The translations under genes and the position numbers were made by a program. From Cheiracanthium punctorium (Eukaryota; Arthropoda; Arachnida; Araneae; Cheiracanthiidae): a stretch of DNA of 64,000 nt. Below, one piece after another: positions 1 through 11,441 of the stretch. The stretch's first letter is position 1. The number at the start of each line of letters is the position of its first letter. The stretch lies in NCBI GenBank assembly GCA_038373885.1, contig JAWZYV010014440.1:124001-188000 (forward strand), given 5' to 3'. Under the pieces are notes generated by a model that saw nothing but the letters and a program-made list of their open reading frames with translations, searched no databases and was not told the DNA's origin.

Positions 1-764
1 TACTACTAGCTACGGCCACTCTTGCAACCGTCTTTCTTGAACACCTGATTAGCGATACCCATGAGCGCTTAGGCGAACACTCACTTTTTAATATATAAAT
101 TACCTGTTATAAATTTCCGGTAATAAACATGTTTCCATTCTGTTATTAATATTTCCATTATTTTTTTGCATTAAATATTCTTGAACCACTCTCTGTTCCT
201 ATAACTTTTACAAGTTTGTGCTTGTGTCTAATGTAATCTGTATACAAAAAGCTGAATGTAATTGAAATCCCATCTTTATAAAATCAAATAATCATCAAAA
301 TAATTTGAAAATATATAGCATTCGAACAAAGCTCAGTGAATTATACTTATCATTTTTTAAAATATTAATTGAATTTTGAAAAATCATTATGATCTAGTGA
401 AAAGCTGAAAAGTACTATTTAAGGTAACTGAGTATTGATATGCGAGCTAGGCAAAATCGAACATTTTTCATATAATTCTTAAAGATTGAAAAGTCAAAGA
501 TAGGCATTTTGATAAATTAATTTAGAAACTTCAAAATTCAAAGTTTGATTATTTATTAGGTACATAACATTAGACCAAATCTAGGAAACTAGATAATCAT
601 GAAAATTCGCAGCTGTACCCTCGTACCTAAGAAAAAATATTCAGAGCATCAACACGGGCTAATAAAATATGACATTTACGTTATCAGTAGTGTTTTCATC
701 CTACAACATTTCACGCCAACCAAGGTTGAATTCAGTTACCTTTAGTTTCTGCGGAGTCCCTCAC
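1..764. other. AT-rich non-coding stretch
   Basis: I see no gene, RNA or clear repeat here. Base composition is strongly AT with frequent stops in all frames. It may be intergenic or intronic DNA or very old unrecognisable repeats. Confidence 0.6.
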
Positions 765-1146
765 TAGAAATTAGTTTGGGCTCATTTTTTGAAGCTCGAG
801 TCCATCCAAGCCCGAGGACTTTTAATTCGTCCCCGTCTGAGCCCGAAATTTCAGCTAATAGATAAATAAAAATCAATGACTTCATTGATAGATTATTGTA
901 GTTTGTGCAAATTAAATGCAAATATAATAGCAAACTCTTTTTGCACTTTCTAATTCTTTATATTCAAGTTTATCAAATAATAATAATAGTTTATTTCTCC
1001 CATGAATCACTTTTCAAAATCTGTTTACAAGGAATATGTACAGTAAAGGAGAAATGCCTCAGGAGCCCGAGCCTGAACACAATCGTGAATTAAAGAGCCC
1101 AAGCCCGGTTCTGGTCCGGGATCGGGCTAAGCCCGTCTTATACTTT
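765..1146 (-). mobile_element. hAT-type MITE, copy 1 (CCCGAG-rich family)
   Basis: The left edge reads TAGAAATTAG followed by a GGGCTC block, and the body alternates CCCGAG/GGGCTC-type words. The right edge reads GCCCGTCTTATACTTTA. The same edges and body occur in the opposite orientation at 13085-13719, which has an 8-bp TSD-like pair, so this is a dispersed element. No protein is encoded. Here the TSD is not convincing, so the exact ends are uncertain by about 10 bases. The hAT assignment is inference from the terminal type and the 8-bp duplication of the sister copy. Confidence 0.6.
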
Positions 1147-1534
1147 ACTCTCTTATCCTTTATCTCTATCCCTTACAGTTAATTCATTCTTTTGAGCCCT
1201 TGGGAAGAAAGAAATTTCGTCTACCCTTTCGAAGAACGGGTCCTCAACCAGTATAACATTCTATTCATAAGTTGCGGTTTACGAGCAACTTTAAATCTAT
1301 AAAAAAATCCCTAGTAATCAAGAATTTCTGTTTATAAACCTTAAGGAATATTTGGAAAAACGCAATCAGTCAACGAGCAAAGCAGATACAAAAGTCCCTT
1401 TTATAAAGTTGCAGGTAAAGATGACAGCGACTTAGCGACCTTTAACTGTGACTTAGATTACCTACTATCCTATTTCACGTTCTCCTATGACTACAATGTT
1501 CATTATAAAACAAATAACACTTCCTATAATTTAC

Positions 1535-1596
1535 ACAGTAAAAATATTCCGAACTGATAAAAGGTACAGTAAAAATATTCCAAACTGATAAAATGT
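1535..1596. repeat. 31-bp tandem duplication
   Basis: Two consecutive 31-bp units, each starting ACAGTAAAAATATTCC, differ at only a few positions. This is probably a local slippage duplication. It lies just upstream of the SINE insertion site. Confidence 0.8.
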
Positions 1597-1617
1597 GCAA
1601 TCCTAGTGAAAAAGAAT

Positions 1618-1832
1618 GCCGCCCAGGTGGTGTAGTGGCTAGAGAACCATTCTATCACGCCGTGGGCCCGGGTTCGAATCCCGGCTTGGGCATGGATGTT
1701 AACTTGTCCGTCCCTTCATAGGGGGTAGTGCTGTCCGCCCACTGGGTGCTCCCATAATAAAATGGGCAGTAACTAGGGCCGTTGATGGCAAAGGCTTGTG
1801 GCCAGTGCCTGCCCATTAGAAAAAAAAAAAAA
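1618..1832 (+). mobile_element. tRNA-derived SINE, intact copy with 13-bp TSD
   Basis: The head is tRNA-like. It has an A-box-type word TGGTGTAGTGG and a perfect B-box GGTTCGAATCC, and GCCCAGG can pair with CTTGGGC like an acceptor stem. These are internal RNA polymerase III promoter elements. A tRNA-unrelated body follows and ends in a 14-A tail. The 13-bp direct repeat AGTGAAAAAGAAT at 1605-1617 and 1833-1845 flanks it exactly, as expected for LINE-mediated insertion. The head most resembles Glu/Asp-type tRNAs, but that source is inference. A diverged second copy lies on the minus strand at 58197-58413. SINEs are not translated and depend on LINE proteins in trans. Confidence 0.92.
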
Positions 1833-1845
1833 AGTGAAAAAGAAT

Positions 1846-2771
1846 CGAGTTTGAATGCTTGATCCTCTCATTTCTGTAAAACATATCGCAAGTGGGAAAA
1901 AAAAATGGAACTGTTGCCACTTTATTGAAGAGAAAAACATGTGTGCAGGCTTATATAAGTCGAAGACATTTTTAATATTTTCATGGAATTCGACCATAAT
2001 AAAAATAAGATATAATTAATTCAATTCGATTAACATTGTAAATAGTTTAAAAGTACTCCTTTTAAAGAATGGAAGTGGTGAATAATCAAAAAAAAAAAAT
2101 AAATAAAACTTGGCATCTGAGCTTATATGTGGAAATTAATGTTATTCTTAAAATGCATGTTTGAAAAATTATTTAAATAGTCACAAACATTTTGGATAGT
2201 CATCTATCATAGTGGAAAGTTTTCAACTACCTACTTTATTTTTTTAATTTTGTACTGTAAGAGAAAAAAAATTGTGCGATCCAAATTTTTATTATTACGG
2301 TTTTTATTCATTCATTCAATTTTTATATAATTTTAAAGACATCTAAATTTTCATTCTTGAGATCCTGATGAAAGCGAATATTTAAAAAAAATATTTTTTC
2401 TTATTTAATATTAGTGGACAATAGTTTGTTTTTTTAAGTAAATAGCTATCAACTTTTAATTTTTTTTTGGGGGGGGGGGGTTTCCACCGCAAGTTTCAAC
2501 TAGTACATATTTAAATTAAAAATTTTGAACCTTTTTAGCTCAATGCAATGGTGAAAAGAATGATAAAACAAAAATTCTCGCAATGAGTATAGCGAGTTGA
2601 ATTGTTTGCTACTGCAGTAATCAGGTACATACTCAGACAAATATTCCGTAGGGCGGAGTGGGCGGTTGGCATGAGAAAGCAAATATAGATTTTATACTAA
2701 AAAAACCTGGATTTTATTCTTTAGTAAAAACGAGTTCCAAATTTCAAAGAAAAGAGAAAGTCTTTTTATTC
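1846..2771. other. AT-rich non-coding stretch with a poly-G run
   Basis: No gene is seen. A T-run followed by about 12 consecutive Gs lies near 2461-2481. Short open frames here carry homopolymer runs and have no recognisable domain. Confidence 0.55.
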
Positions 2772-4490
2772 AGGCCTTTGCTATTTTCACCGGGCTTGCT
2801 TATAGGAGTTGCCATCTCAAAAAATGACTGATTTCATTGAGGCCTATTCGCCGTGTTGTATTCCATACTATTTGTGATTATAAATATGTCAGTTTATTTT
2901 ATTATTAAAAAACAAACTTTTTATAGTTTTGACATATTAAAATGATTTGGATGTAACAAATAATTTCATGAAGATTGTGCCTGCCTTTGTAATACTAGCC
3001 AGACATTGTTGTCTGCTTAATTTTTTCAGTTGAAAATTTTATTTATCACATATTATACACGCTTCAACATGTGATTTAGACTTATTTATGATATGGGTTT
3101 TAGTGCATTAAATTGCATGTTATTAATTTTTGCACATGTTTACGTAGAAATTTTAATTGTAGTTAACATTTTGAATAAGCGTTCATTATGTTCAAATCCA
3201 AATTTTGATTAAGATATCGAAGAAAAATAACATATACTTGAAATTAGCATAATAAAGAATAATTAATTCAGGGATCGTTTGCGTTCGTTTATTATAGTGT
3301 GTAGTGCAGCTTGTGAAGAGGTACCCTGAAATTTTTCAAGCGCTTGCGCCGTTAGTTTATCTTAATTTGTATTCAAAAATCTGACGTATCTTTTGTTTTT
3401 TTTAAAACTAGAACCTTAATATGCAGCATGCCAACATTAATATACAATATAAAAGGTGTTGAAACACTCAATATTTGGAAAAATATGAAAAAACGTGGAA
3501 CTGAAAACGAAAATTATAAATCTTTTTCATATCGAATGGTAAAATTTTCGACGAATAAAACTCATTTGTTAAAGAACCAAAATAAAAACAGTTAACAAAC
3601 CATATTTAAAATCTTGCAAACCTTTAATACTCTTCTGTTGGAATTATTCATATGAGTATGACAACAGCGTGTTTGATAATACACTCTGTTACGTTATTCT
3701 TAATTCTTTTTATATCCCCTTAAAACTCGTACTGCTGTTTTTGGGACACCCTTTATTTGGGATTTATTCTAAATGTTTCTTGTTAAATTAATTTACGTTA
3801 TTTTTAATTTAAATGCCAAGGAACTGCATTGCACCAGGTTGTACTTCTAATGATGGCAAACATTCGTCAAGTAGCCGCGTTTTAAAAAAGATCAAAAATT
3901 AAAATATTGTGGCAGAACTTAAATTTTGTACATGTGACTTGTAGTCATGAAATGTTTTAATTTCTATTTCAGCAACTCGCCATATATTCTGTTTATTTAT
4001 TTACTGCATAAAATTTAATGAACGTAAATTTAATAACTACTAGCATATTTTATTTGAAACAGGATAATCGTTGTAACTGCTTGAAAAATATGAAATTTAA
4101 ACATTCAGTATAAAGAAGTGTATAAAAATGCCTGTAGAAATAAACTCGTTCTCATTTGTGTATTTCTGTATTTGTTAATTTTAATGTATATTAAAAATCA
4201 ACTTGAAGCTAAAAAAAGTGATCATCAATCATAAGTAAGCACTAATTTGTTTTTCCTCCAAATTACACCTATTTTCTTTAATGTACACATGTGTCATAAT
4301 ACTTGATTCTTTGTCCTTTAATCAATGAGTTCGTATTTGAATTAGTAACACAGTTATAATAACGTTTGAAAGCATTGGAAGAAAGCTTCAGAAATGCCTA
4401 ATGTATACGTGAAGACACCAGAATTCCTAGACCTTTTTGAATGACACATCGAAATTACATGCACTGGCTCCGTTTAAATAAACCATGTTT
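2772..4490 (+). mobile_element. Decayed P-element-like (THAP) DNA transposon
   Basis: Both ends match, in opposite orientation, the ends of the compact element at 51200-52410. The block near 2795-2860 (CGGGCTTGC, GGAGTTGCCATC, TTCATTGAGGCCT) corresponds to the complement of 52330-52400. The block 4330-4470 (CGTTTGAAAGCATTGG, AATGTATACGTGAAGAC) corresponds to the complement of 51220-51360. The internal start of a THAP-type zinc finger at 3813 places it with P-type transposases. The transposase itself is lost, so this is an internally deleted fossil of about 1.7 kb. Ends are approximate and I see no clean TSD. Superfamily assignment rests on the THAP start and on the 8-bp TSD of the sister copy. 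Confidence 0.7.
3813..3902 (+). pseudogene. THAP zinc-finger N-terminus, truncated remnant
   Basis: The 29-codon frame starts MPRNCIAPGCTSND. The spacing of Cys5 and Cys10 right after a Met-Pro start is the hallmark of the THAP C2CH DNA-binding domain, which binds the transposon ends in P-type transposases. The frame stops at codon 30, long before the second half of the finger. Downstream, in another frame, WQN-like and CSH-like words around 3912-3955 could be remains of the Trp and the Cys-x-x-His part. No catalytic domain is recognisable. The element is dead. An exapted short exon is formally possible but unsupported. Confidence 0.6.
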
Positions 4491-4508
4491 CTCTAGTTAC
4501 TGTACGCA

Positions 4509-4722
4509 TAGCTGCCAATCTTCCCGATTTCTTCCGGAGAATTTTCACCTCTAATTTTTACCTACGTCTTCAGAATTAATGGATAGGTGAAAATTTAATA
4601 TAAAATAAAGCTTTTGTGGTAAAATCTTTTGTGGACCTCAAAACCTTTGTGGGGCTCAAAAAAACTTTTGTGGTAAACTTGTGGTAAAATATCTCCCGAA
4701 GAAATGGCGAAGGTTGGCACCT
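4509..4722. mobile_element. MITE family C, copy with imperfect long TIRs
   Basis: The left edge reads GCTGCCAATCTTCCCGATTT and the right edge, on the complement, GTGCCAACCTTCGCCATTTC. Both are followed inward by a cTCCcGAAGA or TCCGGAGA type block and a TTTTCACC/TTTTACC block, so the element folds back on itself. Flanks TGTACGCA and TGTGCATA look like a degraded 8-bp TSD. Relatives are at 18496-18650, 60299-60470, and partial at 10028-10100 and 62251-62312. No coding capacity. Confidence 0.6.
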
Positions 4723-5104
4723 GTGCATACGAATAACATATTACAGGGGCAGAAATTGCAATGTTTAGTTACAGGTCATTTAGACCATTAACTCGAATGA
4801 CTTTCCTGGTTCTCTCAGAGTTTTAAACGATTGCGAAAAAAAAGAAATTACATGAACAAAATATATTGATTTCTCTTAAGAACCGAATAAAAAATCAATC
4901 TCATGCATTTTTAAATTATGAAGTGACGTTTTTGACTCCCGTAAGAGAAATTTCAGTTAGTTAAGTTAGTTCTCTTTGCTAGTTCACCCAGTTAGCTTTC
5001 TAACATAATGATATTACAACGACGTTGCAATATTGATGGAAAATGGCGAGATTTCGGGTATAGACTATACAATGGCTGACTACAGACGTTATATATTGAA
5101 GATG

Positions 5105-5575
5105 TCCGTAGACATTAATGTATTGAAATTCTTTGGGTGGTCCTGTAAATAAACTTTTCAGTAGATTGGAAACAAAAATCGAGATATACAACTAAATGTT
5201 ACAACAATCTTATATGTGAAAATTCAACGTTCTACGACCAGTGTTTTTTGAGATATGAGAGATAAATATATACACATGCACACCATAAAGTCTCCAAGCA
5301 TTGCGACTTTTGGTTTAGATGTGAACATTTGGCGACTTTTGAGGAAGGCACGTGACCGTGGTCGGGCCATTACCTAACTATATGGTAGAACGGTATTGTG
5401 CTTGAAATGAATGAATGTCTCTAAAACTCCCATTAACCGTAATGTATTGAAATTCTTTTTAGAGTTCCTGTAGCAGAAATATAAATGATACGACACTATT
5501 TTAGATGGAATGATACATTTTGTAACCCTTAACAACATATATCACTGCTGAGTCGTTTGAAATAGCATAATACCC
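5105..5575 (+). repeat. Dispersed repeat family D, fragment
   Basis: Words such as AATGTATTGAAATTCTTT, TCCTGTA plus AAATATAAATGATAC and CCTTAACAACATAT recur in order at 5740-6170, 16690-17150, 44100-44720 and, on the minus strand, 63650-63885. No open frame is shared, so the family is defined by sequence only. The nature of the parent element is unknown to me. A palindromic Penelope-type insertion at 5586-5729 splits this repeat from its continuation. Confidence 0.5.
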
Positions 5576-5585
5576 CTAAAATACG

Positions 5586-5729
5586 GAAAAAACACTCAAA
5601 TTACTGGTGTTAAACGATAAAGTAAATAAAGAACTTTGTAAAAAACACACATAAGAAGTTATAGGTAAGAAGGTACTTACCTATAACTTCTTATGTGTGT
5701 TTTTTACAAAGTTTTTTATTTACTTTACT
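5586..5729. mobile_element. 144-bp palindromic Penelope-type insertion (termini only)
   Basis: Two arms running from AAAGTAAATAAAG to its complement form a near-perfect hairpin of about 60-bp arms centred near 5674. The arms match the outer ends of the Penelope-like element at 40761-42005 (CTTTGTAAAAAACACACATA and its complement). The same 30-bp left extension (GAAAAAACACTC...GGTGTTAAAC) lies outside the palindrome on the left in both. The insertion is flanked by an exact 10-bp direct repeat CTAAAATACG at 5576-5585 and 5730-5739, which proves it moved as a unit. It encodes nothing and lacks the hammerhead-like core of the larger copy. Confidence 0.85.
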
Positions 5730-5739
5730 CTAAAATACG

Positions 5740-6170
5740 CTTTAATGAATTTCTGCCCATAGAGTAACGTATTTAAAATCTTTTGGGCGGCCCTGTACAT
5801 AAACTATCCAGTCGAATAGGACCAAAAGGGAAGGCACACAACTAGATATTACAAAAATCCTAAATATAAAGTTTCAACAATCTGCGGCCAATAGTTTTTG
5901 AGAAATGCGAGTTACATTCGTGCTTACGTACAGATGCCAGGGAAAAACTGGTCAAAACGGACTTGCGGTCGGTCAAAATGGGTTGTACATGCATTTATAT
6001 GAACGTACATGCATGCTTACGATGAGATGCATAGCAAAAATTCCTAAAAGTAAATTTAGAGGTTATCGAAATCTGTTTTTTCGTCGAAATCTCGGGACCG
6101 AAATTTTTCGGGATTTCAAACATTACTTCCTTATACTTTGAACAAGGAAGTGATAAAAACTTTATAAACA
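5740..6170 (+). repeat. Dispersed repeat family D, continuation
   Basis: After the 5586-5729 insertion the family D sequence resumes (CTTTAATGAATTTCTGCCCATAGAG). The part 5760-5930 is also a diverged duplicate of 5105-5270: both run through TTTGGG(T/C)GG(T/C)CCTGTA and a TTTTTGAGA block. A small hairpin, ACTTCCTTATACTTTGAAC and its partner AAGGAAGT, lies near 6123-6150. No coding function. Confidence 0.45.
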
Positions 6171-9009
6171 GATAGTATTGCAATTCACTGTACAACTGCA
6201 GAAAAAAAAAGCGCCCAATTTTTTCGACCACGGTTCGACGTATACAGCAAAGTTATACATACCAGTCAGTTACAGATACTTTGATTTGCTATATATAAAA
6301 ATTGCATAACGGGCCATCTCCATATTAAAATTCGCACCAACTTTTTTTTTCCAATAGCAACCCCTAGATTTGACTTCACATTTCAAAAGATTGGCTCATT
6401 TTAAACCCGGATACCAATTTTCAATAAATTTGAACTGAAAATTAGTGAGTTATGAGCTTCCAAAATTCCCCTCTCCCTATGTTAATATATTTTTCCATCT
6501 TTAATTCAATCTCATATAATATTGATAATGAGAAGCTGAGTTTTATTCGTACTGTTAGAACTAAACGACCCGAACATAATTTACTATTACTGTAATTTTT
6601 AATAAAATATTAATATGAAATATGGGTTATTAAATTAATATTAAAAAAATTGTAAATAGTAACTTAGCCAAATTTCTATGGAAATAGATGCAGGAACTAA
6701 TGTTACATGGCTGAGCAAAATTTCAAATTTTAGTCGTTCAGTATTTTAATTTATATTAAATAAAATGTGCTATTTTCATGAGTTAAGGGACCATATATAA
6801 ATTTACCAAGTGGCAATTTTTTGATAATTGCGTAGAGTAAACTTAAATTAGATTTCTTTTGCATAAAATAGTAAGAGTTAGCGGTACTAAAAATTGCAAA
6901 CTTTGAAGCAAATAAATTGGAAGTTTTTACAGTTTGATGGCGATTCTATAAAGCGTCTATTGTTGCTTCTGCTACTAATTCGCCTCAGCTAAAATTTCCA
7001 TGTATAGAATTAGATGCAATAGAATACAACGTCCTATTTCAGAAAAACTAACATCCTCAACATTACAGGCACAAATCTGACCATTTTTAATATCTGAAAC
7101 ATCAGGTCTTTAGACTTCCGGATACTTTGGAAAACATTCAGCAAGCATTCAAAATCACATTTTTCTGTCTCTTTTCACCTGACTACAAATTAAAATACCG
7201 CCAAAAGTCATAAAAGCATTGCACAATGCAGACGATTATATTAAACGAAGAAAGTGAAATAACAAGTACAATGATGGTATTGGGTCGACAAAAAAGTAAT
7301 TGCGTTTATTACATGAAGTTCAAACAAATAAATTTTCCATCATGAAACCATTCTTCAAATTCGGCAGTAACTGCATAATATTCAATCTTGTAGTCAGAAG
7401 AGCAGAGAACCTGGCAACATTTCGCCTGTCTAAGACAATCTTAAAATACTCAATAACAATTTTAACCTGAGAAAGGTTTTCAAAATCGTAAGCAGTCGTT
7501 TTGCATTTTTTCTTTAAATCATGTATACGGACCAAAGAAGTTTTGGAGTCACGGTTCATTTGGACCAAATATTCTAATTTCTACCTGTGATATTCTCAGG
7601 ACAAACAACTTTAACACTTGAAACAGTATTTCTCTTGCAAAAAAATACTTATTTCTTTTAACTATCGCGAGAGAGATTAATTAAAGGCGAAAAGTTCGGA
7701 ACCTACAAATAGCGTTTTTCAATTTGCAGAAAATCTCTTAAAATAGCCCAAAAAATAATTCGGAATATCTCTGGAAATTATCGCAGAAATCTGGTGAAAA
7801 TTAATATTTAGGATAATTTAAAGGTTTTCTTTTGAATAATAAAGTCAAAATAGAGTGTTGCCATTGAGAAAAACGAAGATAATGCAGAATTATATATGAA
7901 GATGGTCCTTTGTGCAAATTAAATTAATATTAAATTAAAGTATATGTTATTTCCAAACTAATGATATATATAACGTTGTTGTACGACGAACGATGGCCGA
8001 ATAAAGAGCAAGTGGGCCTTTTTTTGCTTCCCCCCTCCCGTCTTTCCAGGATAAAAGCATACACGCTTTGGTAACGCAATTTTCTGTATTTGAACACAAA
8101 AATTACTATTCATAAAAATGTGAGAGGTGATGCCGACTAAGAAAGGGTTAAGTGAGTTTTTGCGTTTTACTTAACTATTTTAGTGTAGAGACCTTGTTCT
8201 ATTCTCCGCTGTTCTGAGAAGCTTTGGTTAGTACCTTGTTCTATTCTTCTCTGTCCAGATAAGCTTTGGAAAGATAAGTAGAAGTTCATTTTACTGATGC
8301 ATGTATTTTAAAAGCAGCATCTGCATGTAGAAAGTTAACCTCTTAAAACATTGACGCTATATATATATTTTTTTCTTTTTTTTTAATTAAATTTTGTTTT
8401 CTCAAAATAATTTTTTATATAAGTTGTTTTTATCATATTATATATTATTGATTTTTTAAAATTTTTATTTAGCATAAAATTAATGTTTTTAAGTCAGCAT
8501 ATACTTTTCTTTTGTGAGTAAATGAATTCATTAGAAAATTTATGAAGTCTTCTGATAAAAATAGTTACATTTTGTATTCATAGTACAGCGGTCATTCACT
8601 AGTTTTTAGTACTTTTAGACCCTGTGGCAGATGGGGAAAACGAAAAAATTAATCATGCTGGCGGACAGATGGATGTCTTTCTAATCTTTGCAGGTAAAGA
8701 ACCAATTTTCCTCAAAATTTAAAGCACCATGGATCTTTACTATATTGTTTCATCATATTTCTACCATCGTGCATGCTTGTATCCCGTGTAGAGCTAGTTG
8801 TATGTGGTGACGTAATCAATGAAAATGTAACGTATTTTAACTGCAGTATACACTAGGGCGGCTTTGGTGTTCTACGAAATAAAATTCGTCATACCATAAA
8901 GTTTTAAGAAATCCATTTTATTTATAAATTTATTTTCATAGCTTCGTGCTATCAATTGACCTGTGTTGCTATCAATTGATTGGCATTGTTTCGATGAGCA
9001 TTGGAATAA
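6171..9009. other. AT-rich non-coding stretch
   Basis: No gene recognised. The 82-codon frame on the minus strand at 7320-7568 has no motif I know. A diverged direct duplication of about 40 bp (ACCTTGTTCTATTCT, AGAAGCTTTGG / ATAAGCTTTGG) lies at 8186-8275. Confidence 0.5.
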
Positions 9010-9400
9010 CAACTAGTAGAAAGAAGTTCAGCTTTGATGAAAAGTGACTCGCACATTTATTTTCACGAAGTAAAACTATTCCAATTTTGTGGTGATTTTA
9101 CTCCCGCATAAAACATTTGAATGATAGATAGAAAATTTAATTTTAAGACAAATAGGAAATTTTAATTATCATTAATTATATAATATGATATAGAAATAGA
9201 TCATCATAAATTATTTTTTATCAGAAAGATATTTTAAAATTTATCTTCAACTTAAGATATTTTCTAAAATTTGTATCATTCACCAGAAATTTAAAATAGT
9301 TTCACTCTATCAAAATATAACTATGAATAAGTTGCCTTCCAGGACTAAGTAATGAAGTAAAAGCGTCTGTTCTAAGGCTTTGTATATCGAGGAGGACTTG
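9010..9400. mobile_element. Foldback MITE family A, copy with degraded left end
   Basis: The interior carries the family A landmarks in order: GTAAAACTATT, a GTGGTGA plus TTTTACTCCCGC block, ATTATATAATATGAT, a TTATCTTCAACTTAAGATAT block and CATTCACCAGAAATTT. The right edge ends in a decayed AGGCTTTGTATATCGAGGAGG. The left terminal 50 bp is eroded. Family A elements are long imperfect palindromes of about 400 bp without coding capacity. Confidence 0.7.
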
Positions 9401-9411
9401 CATAATTCCAG

Positions 9412-9890
9412 ACTTTTCATATAGAAAAAAGCACTGTTCAGTTAAGGCTTACGTAATATTACAGTTTTATTTTCCAAAATTAAAACTATTTAAAATTTCT
9501 GGTGAATGCTACAAATATTAGGACACATCCGAAGTTAACGATAAAAATTAAAATACTTTTCTGTTATAAAATAATTCATTATGATATATTTCTGTATCAT
9601 ATTATACAATCACTACTTAAAAATTGCCAATTGTCTGAAAATTAATTTTTCTATCTAAAATCATTAAAATATTTATCATTAAATTATTTATTATTATTAA
9701 TCATTAAATAATATTATAATTATTATTATAATCATTTAATTAATCATTAAATTATTTATTAATATCACAGCAAATTTTAAATAGTTTTATTTTGTGAAAA
9801 TAAAACTGTGGTGAGGTTAATTAAAATAGATCCTGTGATATCTTCAAAACGTCACTTGTTGGGCCTTCTGTATCTGGAAGGTGTTGCGTA
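9412..9890. mobile_element. Foldback MITE family A, second adjacent copy
   Basis: It starts with a degraded terminus and TTTTATTTTCCAAAATTAAAAC and passes through the family interior, including CTGGTGAATGCTACAAAT. It ends in GGGCCTTCTGTATCTGGAAGGTGTTG, a well-kept right terminus. It sits immediately next to the previous copy. An expansion of TTATTAAT-type simple sequence at about 9660-9765 lengthens the middle. Confidence 0.7.
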
Positions 9891-10027
9891 GGTCATTTAT
9901 GGTTAAAGGAGCGGTCCCCAACCTTTAAGATGCCTCCCCCCCTACCACTAACAGTTTTCAGCATGTATACAGTTTTTAACTTCAACAATGACCATTTAGT
10001 CGCTTTTTCTACAATACGATAGTATCG

Positions 10028-10102
10028 TATAACTGCCAAATTTCCCGATTTTTTCGGGAGATTTTCCACCACTAATTCTTACCTAGGAATTTATACTTGA
10101 CT
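10028..10102. mobile_element. MITE family C, one end only
   Basis: The sequence AACTGCCAAATTTCCCGATT, then CGGGAGATTTTCCACCACTA, matches the left arm of the 4509-4722 element. It is cut off at about 10086, where the TCAG-tailed LINE fragment begins. Confidence 0.5.
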
Positions 10103-10639
10103 GACTGACTGAGGTCAAAATTACTGGAGCTGCTTGCGCAGCGCGCTTACTTGCAGTACGTAGTTGATTTGCATGTTCTTATTTTGGATGTTGGTGAAAA
10201 GGCAGCAGAAGAAAATAGTTCTGCAGTATTCAGTGCAGAAAGTCGAAAATAAACTGCATTCGTGAGTGGAAAAGTCCGAATAGAGAGGGCAAAAAAGGTT
10301 CTTTCAATAATGTAGGGTACAGAAAGAGGCCTTTCACGTTGGGTGGAGAATCTTCAGGATCAGAACATCGAAGCCCTGCGTCGTCCATGACATCGTAGTC
10401 CATAACAAGAATCAAGGCATACTCAAAACATGACCGGCAGTTCAGTGACTCTCGAAATCATCCACGGAAACAAGGTCGGCACAGTCAAGTCAAGGAACTT
10501 CAACGAAGAAACACCATCCAAGGAAGGTCTCATACCTTCCGCCACGGACCATATATAATTCTCAAAGCGAAATCAGATGTTAAATCAAATCAGGATGAGG
10601 TTCCACACCAATCCGCCATTCCAAGCTACTCGTGTCAGT
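10095..10639 (-). mobile_element. 3' fragment of a LINE ending in TCAG repeats
   Basis: On the minus strand this moderately GC-rich segment ends in TCAGTCAGTCAG, the same 3' tail as the LINE at 27101-29037 and the segment ending at 34360. It contains no reverse transcriptase; a 61-codon frame at 10230-10415 has no motif. The most economical reading is the 3' untranslated end of a 5'-truncated non-LTR retrotransposon, cut on its 5' side by family A MITE sequence. No TSD was found. Confidence 0.45.
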
Positions 10640-11040
10640 CACCACCTCCTAGACATAGAAGGCCTGAGAACAGAAACTTTTACGTCATCATTAGGTCTTC
10701 CAAGATGACGTTATCACAGTTTTCATTTCATAAAGTGAAACTATTTAAAATTTCTGGTGAATGATACAAATTTTAGAAAATATTTCAAGTTAAACATAAA
10801 AATTTAGATATCTTTCTGATAAAAATAATTTATTATAATCTATTTCTATATCATATTATATAATTAGTGATAGTTAAAATTTCCCATTTTTCGTAAACTT
10901 AAATTTTTTATCTTAAATCATTAAAATATTTGATGCGGGAGCAATTTCACCACAAACTTTGAATAGATTTACTATGTGAAGGCAAATGTGTGATAACGTA
11001 AAAGTTTCTGTTCTCAGGCCTTCTTTATCAAGGAGGTGGT
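10640..11040. mobile_element. Foldback MITE family A, complete copy with 8-bp TSD
   Basis: The termini are CACCACCTCCTAGACATAG and, on the right, the complement type ATCAAGGAGGTGGT. Roughly the first 50 bp (through AGGCCTGAGAACAGAAAC and TTTTACGTCATC) pair with the last 50. GTGTCAGT flanks both sides (10632-10639 and 11041-11048). The ends could shift by one base with a 7-bp TSD. No transposase is encoded, so it needs a partner element in trans. Confidence 0.85.
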
Positions 11041-11441
11041 GTGTCAGTACGCAACAGGTAATGCAAACACCCCCATTAGCATGCCACACTCAAACCAGTT
11101 CAGGCAAATCTCCTCTAGAGAACCTCTAAAAGAGCGAAGCTCTGTCTGTTTGCATCTGACACACTCTATCGGCAATCTACGGTTATTTTAAGTGAAAATT
11201 GATAAGTTTTGAAGGAAATACAGGAATGAATAAGATGATTTTTAAAACATGCATTATCACTAGCATTCTGTTTGTTTTTCTCGCGCCCCCACCAATTAGG
11301 AACCGCTGTGTTGAAGTATCATAACATTGTGTATTACAGTTCAAAAAGTTTCTTGTAAACCATTGATGGTTCCTGTTTTTACAACAAAAGATCCAGCTCC
11401 TTTCAACTGCAGGAAAGTTCCACCTTCTACATGAACAGAAA

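Noticed and set aside
1618..1692. Possible functional tRNA gene
   Set aside because: The cloverleaf lacks a proper anticodon stem-loop. The unit continues into a SINE body with A-tail and TSD, so it is a SINE head.
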